Assembly (NCBI GenBank): GCA_017562135.1
Contig: QEYB01000911.1
Location: 1 to 64,000, forward strand
Origin: Dipylidium caninum
Taxonomy: Eukaryota > Platyhelminthes > Cestoda > Cyclophyllidea > Dipylidiidae
Length of the DNA stretch: 64,000 bases
Direction of reading: 5' to 3'
Shown here piece after piece: positions 48,351-57,900 of this stretch. A model generated the notes under the pieces. That model ran no database searches and was not told where the DNA came from. It worked only from the letters and a program-made list of their open reading frames with translations. Position 1 is the first letter of the stretch, and every line of letters begins with the position of its first letter. Made by a program: the position numbers and the translations under genes.

Positions 48351-48911
48351 ATGGCTAGGCCCATCCCGCCTCCTTACTTGAGGACAAAGCTGATTTCACA
48401 TGCTCAACAGGTGTGCGAACTTTATAAGGCGGCCCTTTATAACGCTAAAGCCCGAAATCTGAACAAGTTAGTTGAGCACTTGTGCGCTATATTAGTTGCA
48501 ACTTAGTCTCAAGTACCGCTACGAGGCCGTGGTTCTCCGTGCGAAATTCGATCGGAACAAAGATATCAAAGATCCAGTAAAAGCAAAGAAAATTCTGGAA
48601 GATGGATGGGCGGAGCTTCAAAGGAATAAATCTGCCTTTCCGTATTTATGTAATGCATGAATTTTTCCGTCAATTGTTCCAGATCCAACCTCTCCTGGTG
48701 GTGTGGCTTATGAGCGTTATGACTTCCACAAGCCGGATTATGTAAGCTACTGTGTTGAGTTATGATCTCATCTCAGTTCCTGGATTTGTGGCATCCTTTG
48801 GAAAAGTTGCGGTATCCAGATTATTTTGCCCGCCGCGAAAAAAGGAAAGCTGAATTTATCGAACGTTGGAAAGCTCGTTATGGGGAACCAAAACCGGAAA
48901 CAGAACACTAG
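48351..48911 (+). CDS. NDUFB9: NADH dehydrogenase 1 beta subcomplex subunit 9
   Basis: NDUFB9 is an LYR-family accessory subunit of mitochondrial respiratory complex I that binds the mitochondrial acyl carrier protein. Four exons join in phase: 48351-48466, 48507-48649, 48683-48741 and 48777-48911 (TAG), giving 150 residues (vertebrate proteins are near 180). Motifs match the family: the LYR-type helix VCELYKAALYNAK, then LKYRYEAVVLRAKFDRN, YPTSPGGVAYERYD, and LRYPDYFARREKRKAEF. The three introns are only 40, 33 and 35 nt with gt-ag ends. The predicted tail is shorter than in vertebrates. Start: the ATG at 48351 gives MARPIPPPYL directly before the conserved helix. A canonical aataaa lies at 48992-48997, 81 nt after the stop. 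Confidence 0.95.
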
Positions 48912-48991
48912 TAGAATTTCCTTCGCCACTCATGGTCATTGTAGCGATGTTATTGGTCTTCTGTACTTTAGTTACATGAACCGGATTAATT

Positions 48992-48997
48992 AATAAA
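48992..48997 (+). terminator. Poly(A) signal aataaa of NDUFB9
   Basis: Canonical hexamer 81 nt downstream of the NDUFB9 stop codon, in an AT-rich 3' region. Confidence 0.75.
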
Positions 48998-49029
48998 TGT
49001 GCTGCATTAACCTTGTCATTATTTTTGAT

Positions 49030-52000
49030 ATTCTGTTTGGCTTGCCCTCGTACCGTGCTTAATAATAGTTAATTAAGAGGTACCCGAAATTTTAATCTAT
49101 GGGGGTACCAATTTCTTTGTAAACCTTGAGAATTTTGATGCACCTATATTTTAGGATTTTATGAATTAACAAATCTGTGTCCTATCGCTTCGGGATTCCA
49201 TTTATTTGCTTGGTCTTTCATTGTCATATTTTCTTCCGATTATGGCGTCCGAACCGGTGTGTATTATAGTTTTCCAAAGCGAATACTAGAGGCAAAAAAT
49301 TTTCAATGGCGGTCGTTCCTCTAATGATTTAACTGAGAGACTACATTGTAATCCACTTTTTTGTCGGATAGATGTGTCGTTGTTAATATTTTTTGTGTGG
49401 ATTTTGGTCTCATGGTTGGAATTTGACATTTTGATTTGTTGCAATCTAGATCTATGAATTTTCCTGTTTACGATAACCGTCAGAAATTTTTGCGAGCCGC
49501 AGCGATACTTCTTATTTTACTGGATTTGCAGAAGCGTATATCTCATTAAGTGAGTAGTCTTTTTTTGCGATGCCATTTCGAGGAGCGGTTGCGACTTGGA
49601 GGGTTTCATTCATTCTTTGCCTAGGCCTTAACTACGATTAGAATTCTCTACTGACCTGTGGTAAGTAGGATGAAAGACAGGTATCTTGTATTTGCGAGGG
49701 CTTGAAATTAGTAAGCTTCAAAGAATTTAACACGGAACTGTAATAAATAACAATAAATCCCAAATTCACGTTATCACCTCTACTGAGATGATAAATCTTA
49801 CGAGTGTAAGACGTGCCATCACTAACTTAAGTTTTGTGGGCCTCCAAGTCCGCCTAAGGCTACTCGGCATCGTAACTTGCATGTTATGGATCATAAACCT
49901 ACTGATCGAAAACTCATGCAGCAGTGCACTCCAAGACTAAACAGAGGTTCGCAACTACTCATCACTAGGAATATCAGAGCAAGTAAGTTTATTCTTGGCT
50001 TGTATGGAGAGTATCTGCTTAATGTGTGGTAAAGGAATGCTTAATGTGTGGTAAAGGAATGCCACCGTTCCCATACCCTGTCCGTAGTTGCGTCGAATCG
50101 TCAAAAATGCTAAGTGTACACTTTGGCACGCTCAAAGACATCTACTCCACTCCGAATGCAGTTGTATCTCCATTTATTGCTTCGAGTTGAGTATGCTTGT
50201 ATAGATTACATCGTAACGCTAACTTTATTTAACTCTGGAGTTATTTGTACATTGAGGCCAAACGTACAAGTGGTACATGGAGTAACAGTGGTGCTGGTCT
50301 CAACTCTTGCCTGTTACAGAGGGTAGAAGACACATGTCCCTTGGGTGACCTCGGGTTTCTCGATGCAAAGTTTGCAGGCGAATTAAATATTCTTCATGTT
50401 AGAACCTCGGGAATCCCATACTACGGAAATATTTATGAACTAGGTAATTCGCAGTAATTGTGGATTTTATCGTCTCTGACTCGGACTTGCGTATGCGTAG
50501 TTCTCTCAAGCAGTGGGCGACAAGTTGGCATATAATCGAGTTAAAGATTTATAAGCGTCTATTAAGTCGTATGTTTTACCTGCCACGCAGCCTCGAAGGT
50601 CCGCGTAATAAAAGTTTACTGTACGGTAAAGTTAAGTTGTTTTGGAAGAAGGTTTACCGCAGCAGTGAAAGCGTATGCTACGCTCATGATGCGATGGCGA
50701 AAAGCAGTCAAAAGCAATCCCTCGAAGGCCTCAACTTTGCTTTGAGGCTGTAGACACAATCGAACCAAATTGTTGTCATGGAGCGAAACGCATACCTCAG
50801 GGCTACAACAGGTGACCGTAAAAATCACAAAATTTACTGACAACTTCAAAGAGGCAATAAGAATTTTTTATAATAACCCCATTTGGGCAAACGCCTTCAC
50901 GCCAATCTTCGTTGTGGTAAGCAAATCCCATTTGTGGTTCCGGCGAACTCCAAGGCAACGAAAAAAACTATATTTGAATCACATGAACGCCACAAGCGGA
51001 AGTTGATTTTTTGAGAAGAGGTTCAAGATGAATGCAGGAAACAAATTGCGGTTTTACTGCATCTTTTTAAACAGTGTTAACGCGACTATGGTAGTATTTC
51101 GGACCTAACTCTCCAGTGGTCCACAAAGTTTCGGACACGTACAATATTACAGCCCACATAATAAATTTGCAGCTGTAGTACATCGCTGAGGCATATACTG
51201 CTGGTGGGAGGAGCAGGAGGTGAGGAATTTTGTTGGTACCAGCCTATACAACCCTAACAGAGCTTTAGTATCTGAAAGAATGGCAAAACACTGGACATTT
51301 CAGAGTGGTAAAATGTGTGGGTGATGTGTGGCTTATATTCGTCGACAATTATGGTTCGACGGCGGCGGTTCTGTTGTGAATTTATCATCTATTTCCTCGA
51401 AATGCCATGATAAAACATCGAACACTTTGGTTTTTACCATCATTCGTCCTTTGAGGGACAAATTTGGTCCCATTAGTTGTCTGGCGGATCAAGCCAGTGC
51501 TCTTACTGGGGTCTCTGCATTCCATTATTTAGGGGACTAGGTGGAAGGTCTCCTGCGGATCACTGATCGGGAGATGCCTCTGATTGGTCCTTTTGATCCA
51601 CTCTTCCCCGATCTGGCTACAGCAAAACAAAGTTTGTTGGGATCACTTCGAATAGAAAGATTAATTTAAATACGCTACATCTGTTTAAAGGCAGCTATGG
51701 AACCGTAGGAGACTTGTAATTTCGCGATGTTATAAGCATAATACTTAAGCATGCATTGCCTTACAACGCATACGTATACACATATTTCGTATAAAAACGA
51801 GTCGAAATCATGTTAGAATACCGTCAAAACAACCAACCAGTCGTTCTCGTTAAGGTGCGGGTCTAACATCCCCCCAATGACTCCAAACGGTAGGACGTGC
51901 ACAGTACTGCGAGTAGCACAAAATCTGGGTGCATTACACAGGCAAATGGTCTGGAAGAGCGTGGCGACGAGACTCGTCGGTGTTTGACCCCATTGGGAAC

Positions 52001-52465
52001 AGGGTTACGCTTCATCAGGGATTTTGCCCGGTGACAAGGAGTGTAATGCGAATGGATGATCGAGCGAGGAGATGCCTTCTTGGCTCATCGCGACTTCCAG
52101 TACGTGCGGTGTGGCTACTATTGGTTGCAGACGGAGTTAGGGATTAAATTATGCACTCAATGAAATGGACGAGGGGGCTCGGGCGGTGCGTGGGAGAGCA
52201 TCTACAAACACACCTCGTCCCTGCCAATGAACGGAGAGCGTCTACCGGCTAAACTAGCCTAGCACAAATCCTCTAACAGCCTCGACAGTTCGTGAAGTGA
52301 CACTAGCGTAAAGGGGTGTTTAATCTACCGTCAGGTATTGTCTGCTCGAGTTCGCGATGCACGCAAAGCTGACACTTCACGCCACTACTGCAAAAGTGTC
52401 CCCAACCTCGTAAACTCGTATTAATTTGCTTAAATGTCTAATTAAGACGGGTCATTTGAACCACA
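49030..52465. other. Spacer, no gene recognised
   Basis: AT-rich to about 49.8 kb, then mixed composition. A 22-base unit is repeated twice in tandem at 50017-50060. A plus-strand frame at 51328-51540 contains GGSVVNLSSISSK, which resembles a short-chain dehydrogenase strand motif, but the rest of the frame does not fit that fold. No other gene signal seen. Confidence 0.4.
50017..50060 (+). repeat. Tandem duplication of a 22-base unit
   Basis: The unit gcttaatgtgtggtaaagga plus two more bases occurs twice with no mismatch (50017-50038 and 50039-50060). The identity of the copies points to a recent duplication or an assembly artefact. Confidence 0.95.
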
Positions 52466-52622
52466 TCAATCCTCTTCAGGCGGAGACCAGTTCATTCGCC
52501 TACGACAAAAAGCGTGGACAAAAACACGTGCTGGTTCGTAGTCGGCAAAATTCACATCGAATGTGCCAGTCGCTTGTGCCCCATTGCGCAGGAGCTCAAA
52601 GACAACACCTCGAAAAAACTTT
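52466..52622 (-). CDS. Candidate terminal exon of an unknown protein
   Basis: I do not recognise the family. The minus-strand frame follows an acceptor-like ctcagactag (ending at 52623) and runs 52 codons to a TGA at 52466. Its product has a folded-domain look: alternating hydrophobic and charged residues in KFFRGVVFELLRNGAQATG and FDVNFADYEPARVFVHAF, then a basic and acidic end (CRRRMNWSPPEED). A gtaggc inside the frame after FVHAFC is a possible donor. Upstream exons were not found, so it is only a candidate. Confidence 0.35.
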
Positions 52623-54333
52623 CTAGTCTGAGTACAGGCATGGTTGGAACTACACGGTGAAAGAAATGGTGTCCATCCGGTCTTCCTTTCTTTAGCTTTG
52701 GTTCTCATTCTCACCCTGTAGGCGCCGTTGTTCTTCGCCAAATTCGCGTCAGCATTTATGCGGCCTTAGCTGAACTTTCGATTGTGCCCAAGAGGGAGCA
52801 TCGGTGCGCCTTTCTGCGATTGCAATCAAAGAGAAACTATTCGTTATGGTGGTGGTTGGACGAATGCCTTGGTTGATGCAAATGTTGAAATCAGCGGGAC
52901 TAGCTTCACCTCCTTTTGAACAGTCTGTACGAAGTATTCGGCCTCCTCAACATTTAAGTTAAACCGTTATTTTATTTAAAGAGAGACACTGGATGTAAGC
53001 ATGTGTTGAAGGGTTTTTTGTGGATATAACTGATATGATGAAAATTTCGGGAGCGAATCGGAGCATAAAGTCTCGGGCTGAGGGCAGAAGTGATCGAGCA
53101 GGAAATTTGTGTCTTCACGTAAATGTGACCCAAGTTTCATCAACTATTGCCATTCGGAGATAGGCGGACCGAGATATGGTGGTGTCGGGGCGGAGCAACC
53201 TTCCTCAACATTTCAATGCCAGACCCAATTGCAATAGGCCCAGCCAGAGAGTGGATACACATTTTTCAGGATTAAGGCCAAGAAATGCTTTCAGCAGAGA
53301 GCGGTTCGTCTCATGAATCGCCGACCGCCGCACCTGTTATAGTCGAAGCCGGAGACTCGAAGCGTGTTTCACTTTCAGAGTGAATTCGAACGGAATGGCG
53401 TAATGGTGCGGCCGGTGAAATGAGAGGGCAACGGAAAATGGAGATGAAAGGTTTGTGGATGCATATGGGGCCCTCATAGGAAGGCACGGTCCAATCACCA
53501 GGCCCTCCATCTCTTCGGGGAAAAACTGTCCACAACGATAATTCTCCTACTTAACTACTTTCCACTGCCACATTTTCGGCCACCTTCATCATTAAACTTG
53601 CTGGTTTACTCTTGGTCCCACTCTGACCTAGTTTCCTCTAACTAATTCACGACCGTACTGGAATTTCGTAGGTTGGAGAGGAAGTTGGGTTGGGGGATGG
53701 ACACACCTAAGCCCTCCCTCCTTGGAATTGCGTGACGGGAGCTGGGACGGGTGTGGTGGGACAAACATGGGGCGTCGCATGGTGTGCTGTGATGTGGGGC
53801 AGGTGGTGCCTGCTGGCTGCTCACTGCGCCCCACGAGCCCATGGGAATGCGAAAGAGAAATAAAAGGGGCCACAAAGGGAAGAAAATACTAGTGAATAAT
53901 GTAAATGAATGTATAAAATGTTCATTATGAATTTGCTATATTGTCAATAGAGCAGGAGAAATACTAAAATCGTTTGTTTTATTCTGTAAGGTTTTTATTT
54001 GATTGCCCAGTAATAATAAGGGGAATTCGCCTTGAGAAAAGCGCAAAAGGAGGAAAATATGGCCGTAACATAAAACTCAACCAATGGGGGTGGATATTTC
54101 GGCTTCGACCAACTCACTTGGCCGTCTGTGAGGGGAGTCTTTCTGAAATGGAAGCTGAACACGTCTTGGCATGGTTGCTCTTGGACACTCTTTTATGACC
54201 ACACTAAGGAAAAAATACTTGTGGTGCTGCAACGATGTTGATGAGGGAAAAAAGAAGTAGATATCTTCCCTCGCCTCCTCCCGTAGAATGCAGACTCACC
54301 GTTTGCGGCTTTTTGGCTCTTAAAGACATACGC
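52623..54333. other. Spacer, no gene recognised
   Basis: Only noise-like open frames are visible, including the minus frames at 53873-53628 and 53535-53311. No repeats or structural signals stood out. Confidence 0.4.
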
Positions 54334-54513
54334 TCAGACGATTTTGGGGAAGAAGGAGGCTTTCCAAGTTAGCCTTCGGCCAACAGACACGTCAATCCTC
54401 GTCTCGTTCAGTCGCAGCCGCACCCGTCTGCGACCCACACCGTCTTTGTACTGGCACTTCAACTGGCGGGCCTGTAACAGGAGACCGTCTTCCACCTGCT
54501 GCTGCGAGGCCAT
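54334..54513 (-). CDS. Candidate small ORF or exon, basic beta-rich protein
   Basis: The minus-strand ATG at 54513 opens a 59-residue frame ending at TGA 54334. It begins MASQQQVEDGLLLQARQLK and continues QYKDGVGRRRVRLRLNET and RIDVSVGRRLTWK. The alternating basic and hydrophobic pattern is like a PH/PTB-type beta-sheet, and an acceptor-like accacgacag lies 7 nt before the ATG. No database family is recognised by eye and no partner exon was found. It may be a first or internal exon, a short standalone gene, or chance. Confidence 0.3.
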   Translation of the reverse strand: MASQQQVEDGLLLQARQLKCQYKDGVGRRRVRLRLNETRIDVSVGRRLTWKASFFPKIV

Positions 54514-55562
54514 GACACCCTGTCGTGGTGACAGTCATTTCGCGTGCCCTAGGAAGGGTCACTCGCCCAGCTTCCAGTGGACTCCAAAGAATATATACAA
54601 ATTTCATGAAGCACCAGTTTATGGTACATCAGTGAGATGCAGCCTGTCCGAGAGGGCAGTGGCCAGGCGTGAAGTATCCTCGTACTTTGCTTGTGGTCGG
54701 CAAAATCCCCACCGCAGCAAGTTGACCTACAGAATTAATTACTAATTAGTTTGTGACTGCTAAATAACAAATCGCCTGCATACGCAGGATTGAAGGAGGC
54801 CACAGAAACGAAGGCTCTGAAGTTCGGAGGTCGCCCACACTAATAAACGTGTTGTACCAGCGGAAGCATTTTTTCCGTGGAGGATGATGAGGTCATTATT
54901 AGCGGGTTAAATGTCCACCTTGGAGGCCAATGGGCTAATGTGCGTGATGATAAAAGTAGGGGATAGGGCCAAAGTCCGGTGGCAGTGTAGTCGATAAACT
55001 CTCCACTTAGTAACTCCACTATCAAATCCCTTTTCTAGTTGCCCTCAGTCGTATGCATAACCTCGGACAACCCCTTTCCTGCGCCCTACAAGGCATGACT
55101 TGGGGAGTGGGCAATGGGGTTAAAGAGAGTTAGAGTTTTATGTGACGAGTAAAGGGGACGGGAGAAGCCATTAAATAGCCTCTTGAGCAGAAAGAGGCAG
55201 TGGCTGCACGAAAGCGGCCTTCCAGCTGCCTCGAAGACCTCATTTGACGGTAAAGCCGATCTAAAGCTGGAGTTGCAACAACTGCCTGTGTGCCATTGCC
55301 ACTTTTAACCAGTAGTATCTGTTCAAAGTGATTCGAATGCCGATCACCTCGCCTTACCGTTGATTCGCGTGCCCACAGGAATGAATCTAGCATGCACACT
55401 TTAAAACGGAACTCTTCTTTTTAACTAATAAACTTACAGGTTGTGAAGTAATGTTTAAGGAGAAGCTTTAACCGAACCCGTGAAGTTTACATCGATTATC
55501 TTTGTACTTCATAGTACTTAAAAATTTTAACAAGTAAGTTGACAAGAAGTTTTCCCTGTGGT
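54514..55562. other. Upstream region of the MATH-domain gene
   Basis: No gene recognised. This stretch should hold the promoter and any 5' untranslated exon of the plus-strand gene starting at 55563. I see no clear TATA box or conserved element. Confidence 0.4.
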
Positions 55563-57176
55563 ATGATGTTAGACCGTGCAATCTCCCAAGTCCTCTTAGA
55601 TCTTACCGGCGCGTTGCCATTGGCTCCGCGCTCCATCCAATCGAGTGCCAACAGCGGTGGCACTGAACTCATCCAAATGGCCGAGAAATGTTCAAAAATG
55701 CTCAACGCGCCTTCCCAAAATTATTCGGAGGCCCCATTGATGAGATGCTCCTACACACCGGACAATGAGAGCTTTGCCTTCACTTTTCTGATTCCCTCCA
55801 ATATTGTTCGTGGCTTCATCAAGGAAATTGACTCTATCAAATTCACCTGCTTGGGCTACAAATGGCGAGTGCTAGTGGTACGAACGAAGGTGCACATTGG
55901 AGCGTTCCTCAATTTGATCCCGACGAAACCGCTCACCGACTTGGAACTGCGGGTAGATCTTTCCTTCACAATCCTCAACCGCGAGCACTTCAGCAAAAAT
56001 CAACACTTTTCACAGCGCCAGGTCCTTTTCAGCATGGATGCACGCAGACATGGCTGCGCCACTCTCATCGAGTTGGCCGACCTGTGTGGCGACAAATTTC
56101 TCTCCGACGACAACACATTTCTGCTTGAGGTGGAGTTTTCAAGTCCCAGAATAGACATTTTAGTACAGCTCCACACGACCTATGAACTGGTCAGTTTCCT
56201 TTGCAACACTTACGTGGATAGATACAACGCTGAAGACGGGGAACACGGCCCCATTTTATTCGAGTCGGGCCCTTTTAACACCAGCGGTCAGTCTTGGCAC
56301 CTTGGCGTGGCACTGTCACATGCTAGTGTCTTCGGTCCCGAGAAGGAAAAGAAAAAAGTCAGTTTGTACATTTTCCGTCGCCGGGGGAGGAAGAGTCCAG
56401 TCGGGGTGTCCGGCCGACGCTTCTCACTCGTGGAATTCGCCTGCGAGATTGAATCTCAGACTTCAGACTTTCGCTTCCAATTTCTCCTCGATCCTGAACA
56501 CGGAATGTCCCTGACAAAGGATTTACCATTAAAGGAGGCCGATGCCGTGTCAGCTTTGGTGCGGGAGCAGATTGCCGACCATATTGCAAAAAAGGTGTCT
56601 TTCAAACAATTCAACCCCGTTCTGAGAGTAAAGCTTAGGTCCGTGCAGCTGCGACACCTGACACCAAGGAAATTGACACTTCAGAGCCTCGAGTCCGGAC
56701 TGTATTATTCACCCATTCCTTTCGAGCCTATCAACACTTACTGGAGCACATACGCCTACTCCACGGAGAATGATCTCCGCCTTGGACTGCAGGTGGGAGT
56801 CGACAAGGACGACCACTTGCTAGACAGCAATTGCGTTGACCTCCTATGGTGGAGCGCGCATTTGAAAACTGCAGACGGTGAAAGTGTGAACCCCTTGGGA
56901 AACGATCAAAAGGTGGCTTTAAGTGTGGCAACACTTTTGCATCAGCTTCACGGTCTGGAGTTGACGCCGCCGTCCACCGACGATATGGCCCCCTACGAGG
57001 AGGTTCTAATAGAGGCTCTCTCCCCGTCGCAGTGTTTGATCAATTTTCGCGGACAAAACCAAAAGGACTCACCGGTAAATATGTGTGCTTTCATAGCCTT
57101 TGTAAGGGTACGGGGAATTTTCACTTCAGTAAGGCTAGTGGGATATGGAAAGACAACTTTTCACGGCGAAGTGTAA
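55563..57176 (+). CDS. MATH/TRAF-like domain protein
   Basis: MATH domains are seven- or eight-stranded beta-sandwiches that bind short peptides in ubiquitin-ligase adaptors, deubiquitinases and TRAF proteins. The 537-residue frame is open from ATG 55563 to TAA 57176. A first MATH-like domain spans about 70-198 (FAFTFLIPSNIVRGF, CLGYKWRVLVVRTKVHIGAF, HFSQRQVLFSMDARRHGCAT, FLLEVEFSS). A second, more divergent copy spans about 205-345 (FESGPFNTSGQSWHLGVALS). The last 190 residues have no recognised domain, and no BTB, RING or protease domain is present. The start is the first ATG (MMLDRAISQV); an upstream TTG is in frame but unlikely. Codon choice is GC-richer than the flanks, as expected for a real gene. 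The stop codon sits inside a good splice donor (GAAGT then gtaaga), so the transcript may continue into another exon. Confidence 0.75.
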   Translation: MMLDRAISQVLLDLTGALPLAPRSIQSSANSGGTELIQMAEKCSKMLNAPSQNYSEAPLMRCSYTPDNESFAFTFLIPSNIVRGFIKEIDSIKFTCLGYKWRVLVVRTKVHIGAFLNLIPTKPLTDLELRVDLSFTILNREHFSKNQHFSQRQVLFSMDARRHGCATLIELADLCGDKFLSDDNTFLLEVEFSSPRIDILVQLHTTYELVSFLCNTYVDRYNAEDGEHGPILFESGPFNTSGQSWHLGVALSHASVFGPEKEKKKVSLYIFRRRGRKSPVGVSGRRFSLVEFACEIESQTSDFRFQFLLDPEHGMSLTKDLPLKEADAVSALVREQIADHIAKKVSFKQFNPVLRVKLRSVQLRHLTPRKLTLQSLESGLYYSPIPFEPINTYWSTYAYSTENDLRLGLQVGVDKDDHLLDSNCVDLLWWSAHLKTADGESVNPLGNDQKVALSVATLLHQLHGLELTPPSTDDMAPYEEVLIEALSPSQCLINFRGQNQKDSPVNMCAFIAFVRVRGIFTSVRLVGYGKTTFHGEV

Positions 57177-57852
57177 GAATTGTGGAACCCTCCTAGGAGC
57201 GCTCACGAGATTTGCATACTTCGAAAGCGTGAAATTTGGGGGTTTCTGAGTAGGATGAACCGTTCATGCATGGACGCGGATTTAGGAGGTGCATACGACA
57301 CGATTCCCACTGTCCCGAAGGCTGACACCTCGCCGGAAGAAACAAAACTGTGGGGCGCTACGGGTTTCGCCTCCAGTCTGTAGGGAGGAAAGTGACGAAC
57401 TGTCTGAACTGGAGTGGTACCTTCTTAAGAAGCGCCTTCCCCAGCATTTGGCTATTTAGGCTGAGATCTGGCAAGCACCGTGTAACGAAGTGGGTTTTTC
57501 TGCCTCGACAGCGGCTACGTGATGGCCACGTAGCTGTGGGCGTTGCTGTAAGACTTCATTCCTTTCTTCTCCCCACCTGTGTGAAACTGAAAAAATTCCC
57601 AACTCTACCCTTTCCCGCATGGTCGTAAGGAGAGGAGCTGAGGAGAAAATGACTTGGAGGATTTTGAACAACAAGAAATGTGTACCTGTCAGATTTTGTT
57701 TCGCCTCCAGCAGTCATTCGCTCCCACTTCACCACTCAGCCCTAATTCGTAGAAACGGCCTTATGGACCGGTGAGAAATTGCCCCCTCGGGCCGGTGGTC
57801 ACAGGCACTCCCGAGATTAAAGTAGTTTTGACCACACGTTCCGCCACCTCCA

Positions 57853-57900
57853 CCTCGACGCGATGCTCTCACCTCCCCTCGACGCGATGCTCTCACCTCC
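57853..57900 (+). repeat. Tandem duplication of a 24-base unit
   Basis: The unit beginning cctcgacgcgatgctctcac occurs twice without mismatch (57853-57876 and 57877-57900), preceded by related cacctcc sequence. Confidence 0.95.

Noticed and set aside
51328..51540. Frame with GGSVVNLSSISSK resembling a short-chain dehydrogenase motif
   Set aside because: No Rossmann glycine motif or catalytic Tyr-x-x-x-Lys follows, and there is no ATG start.
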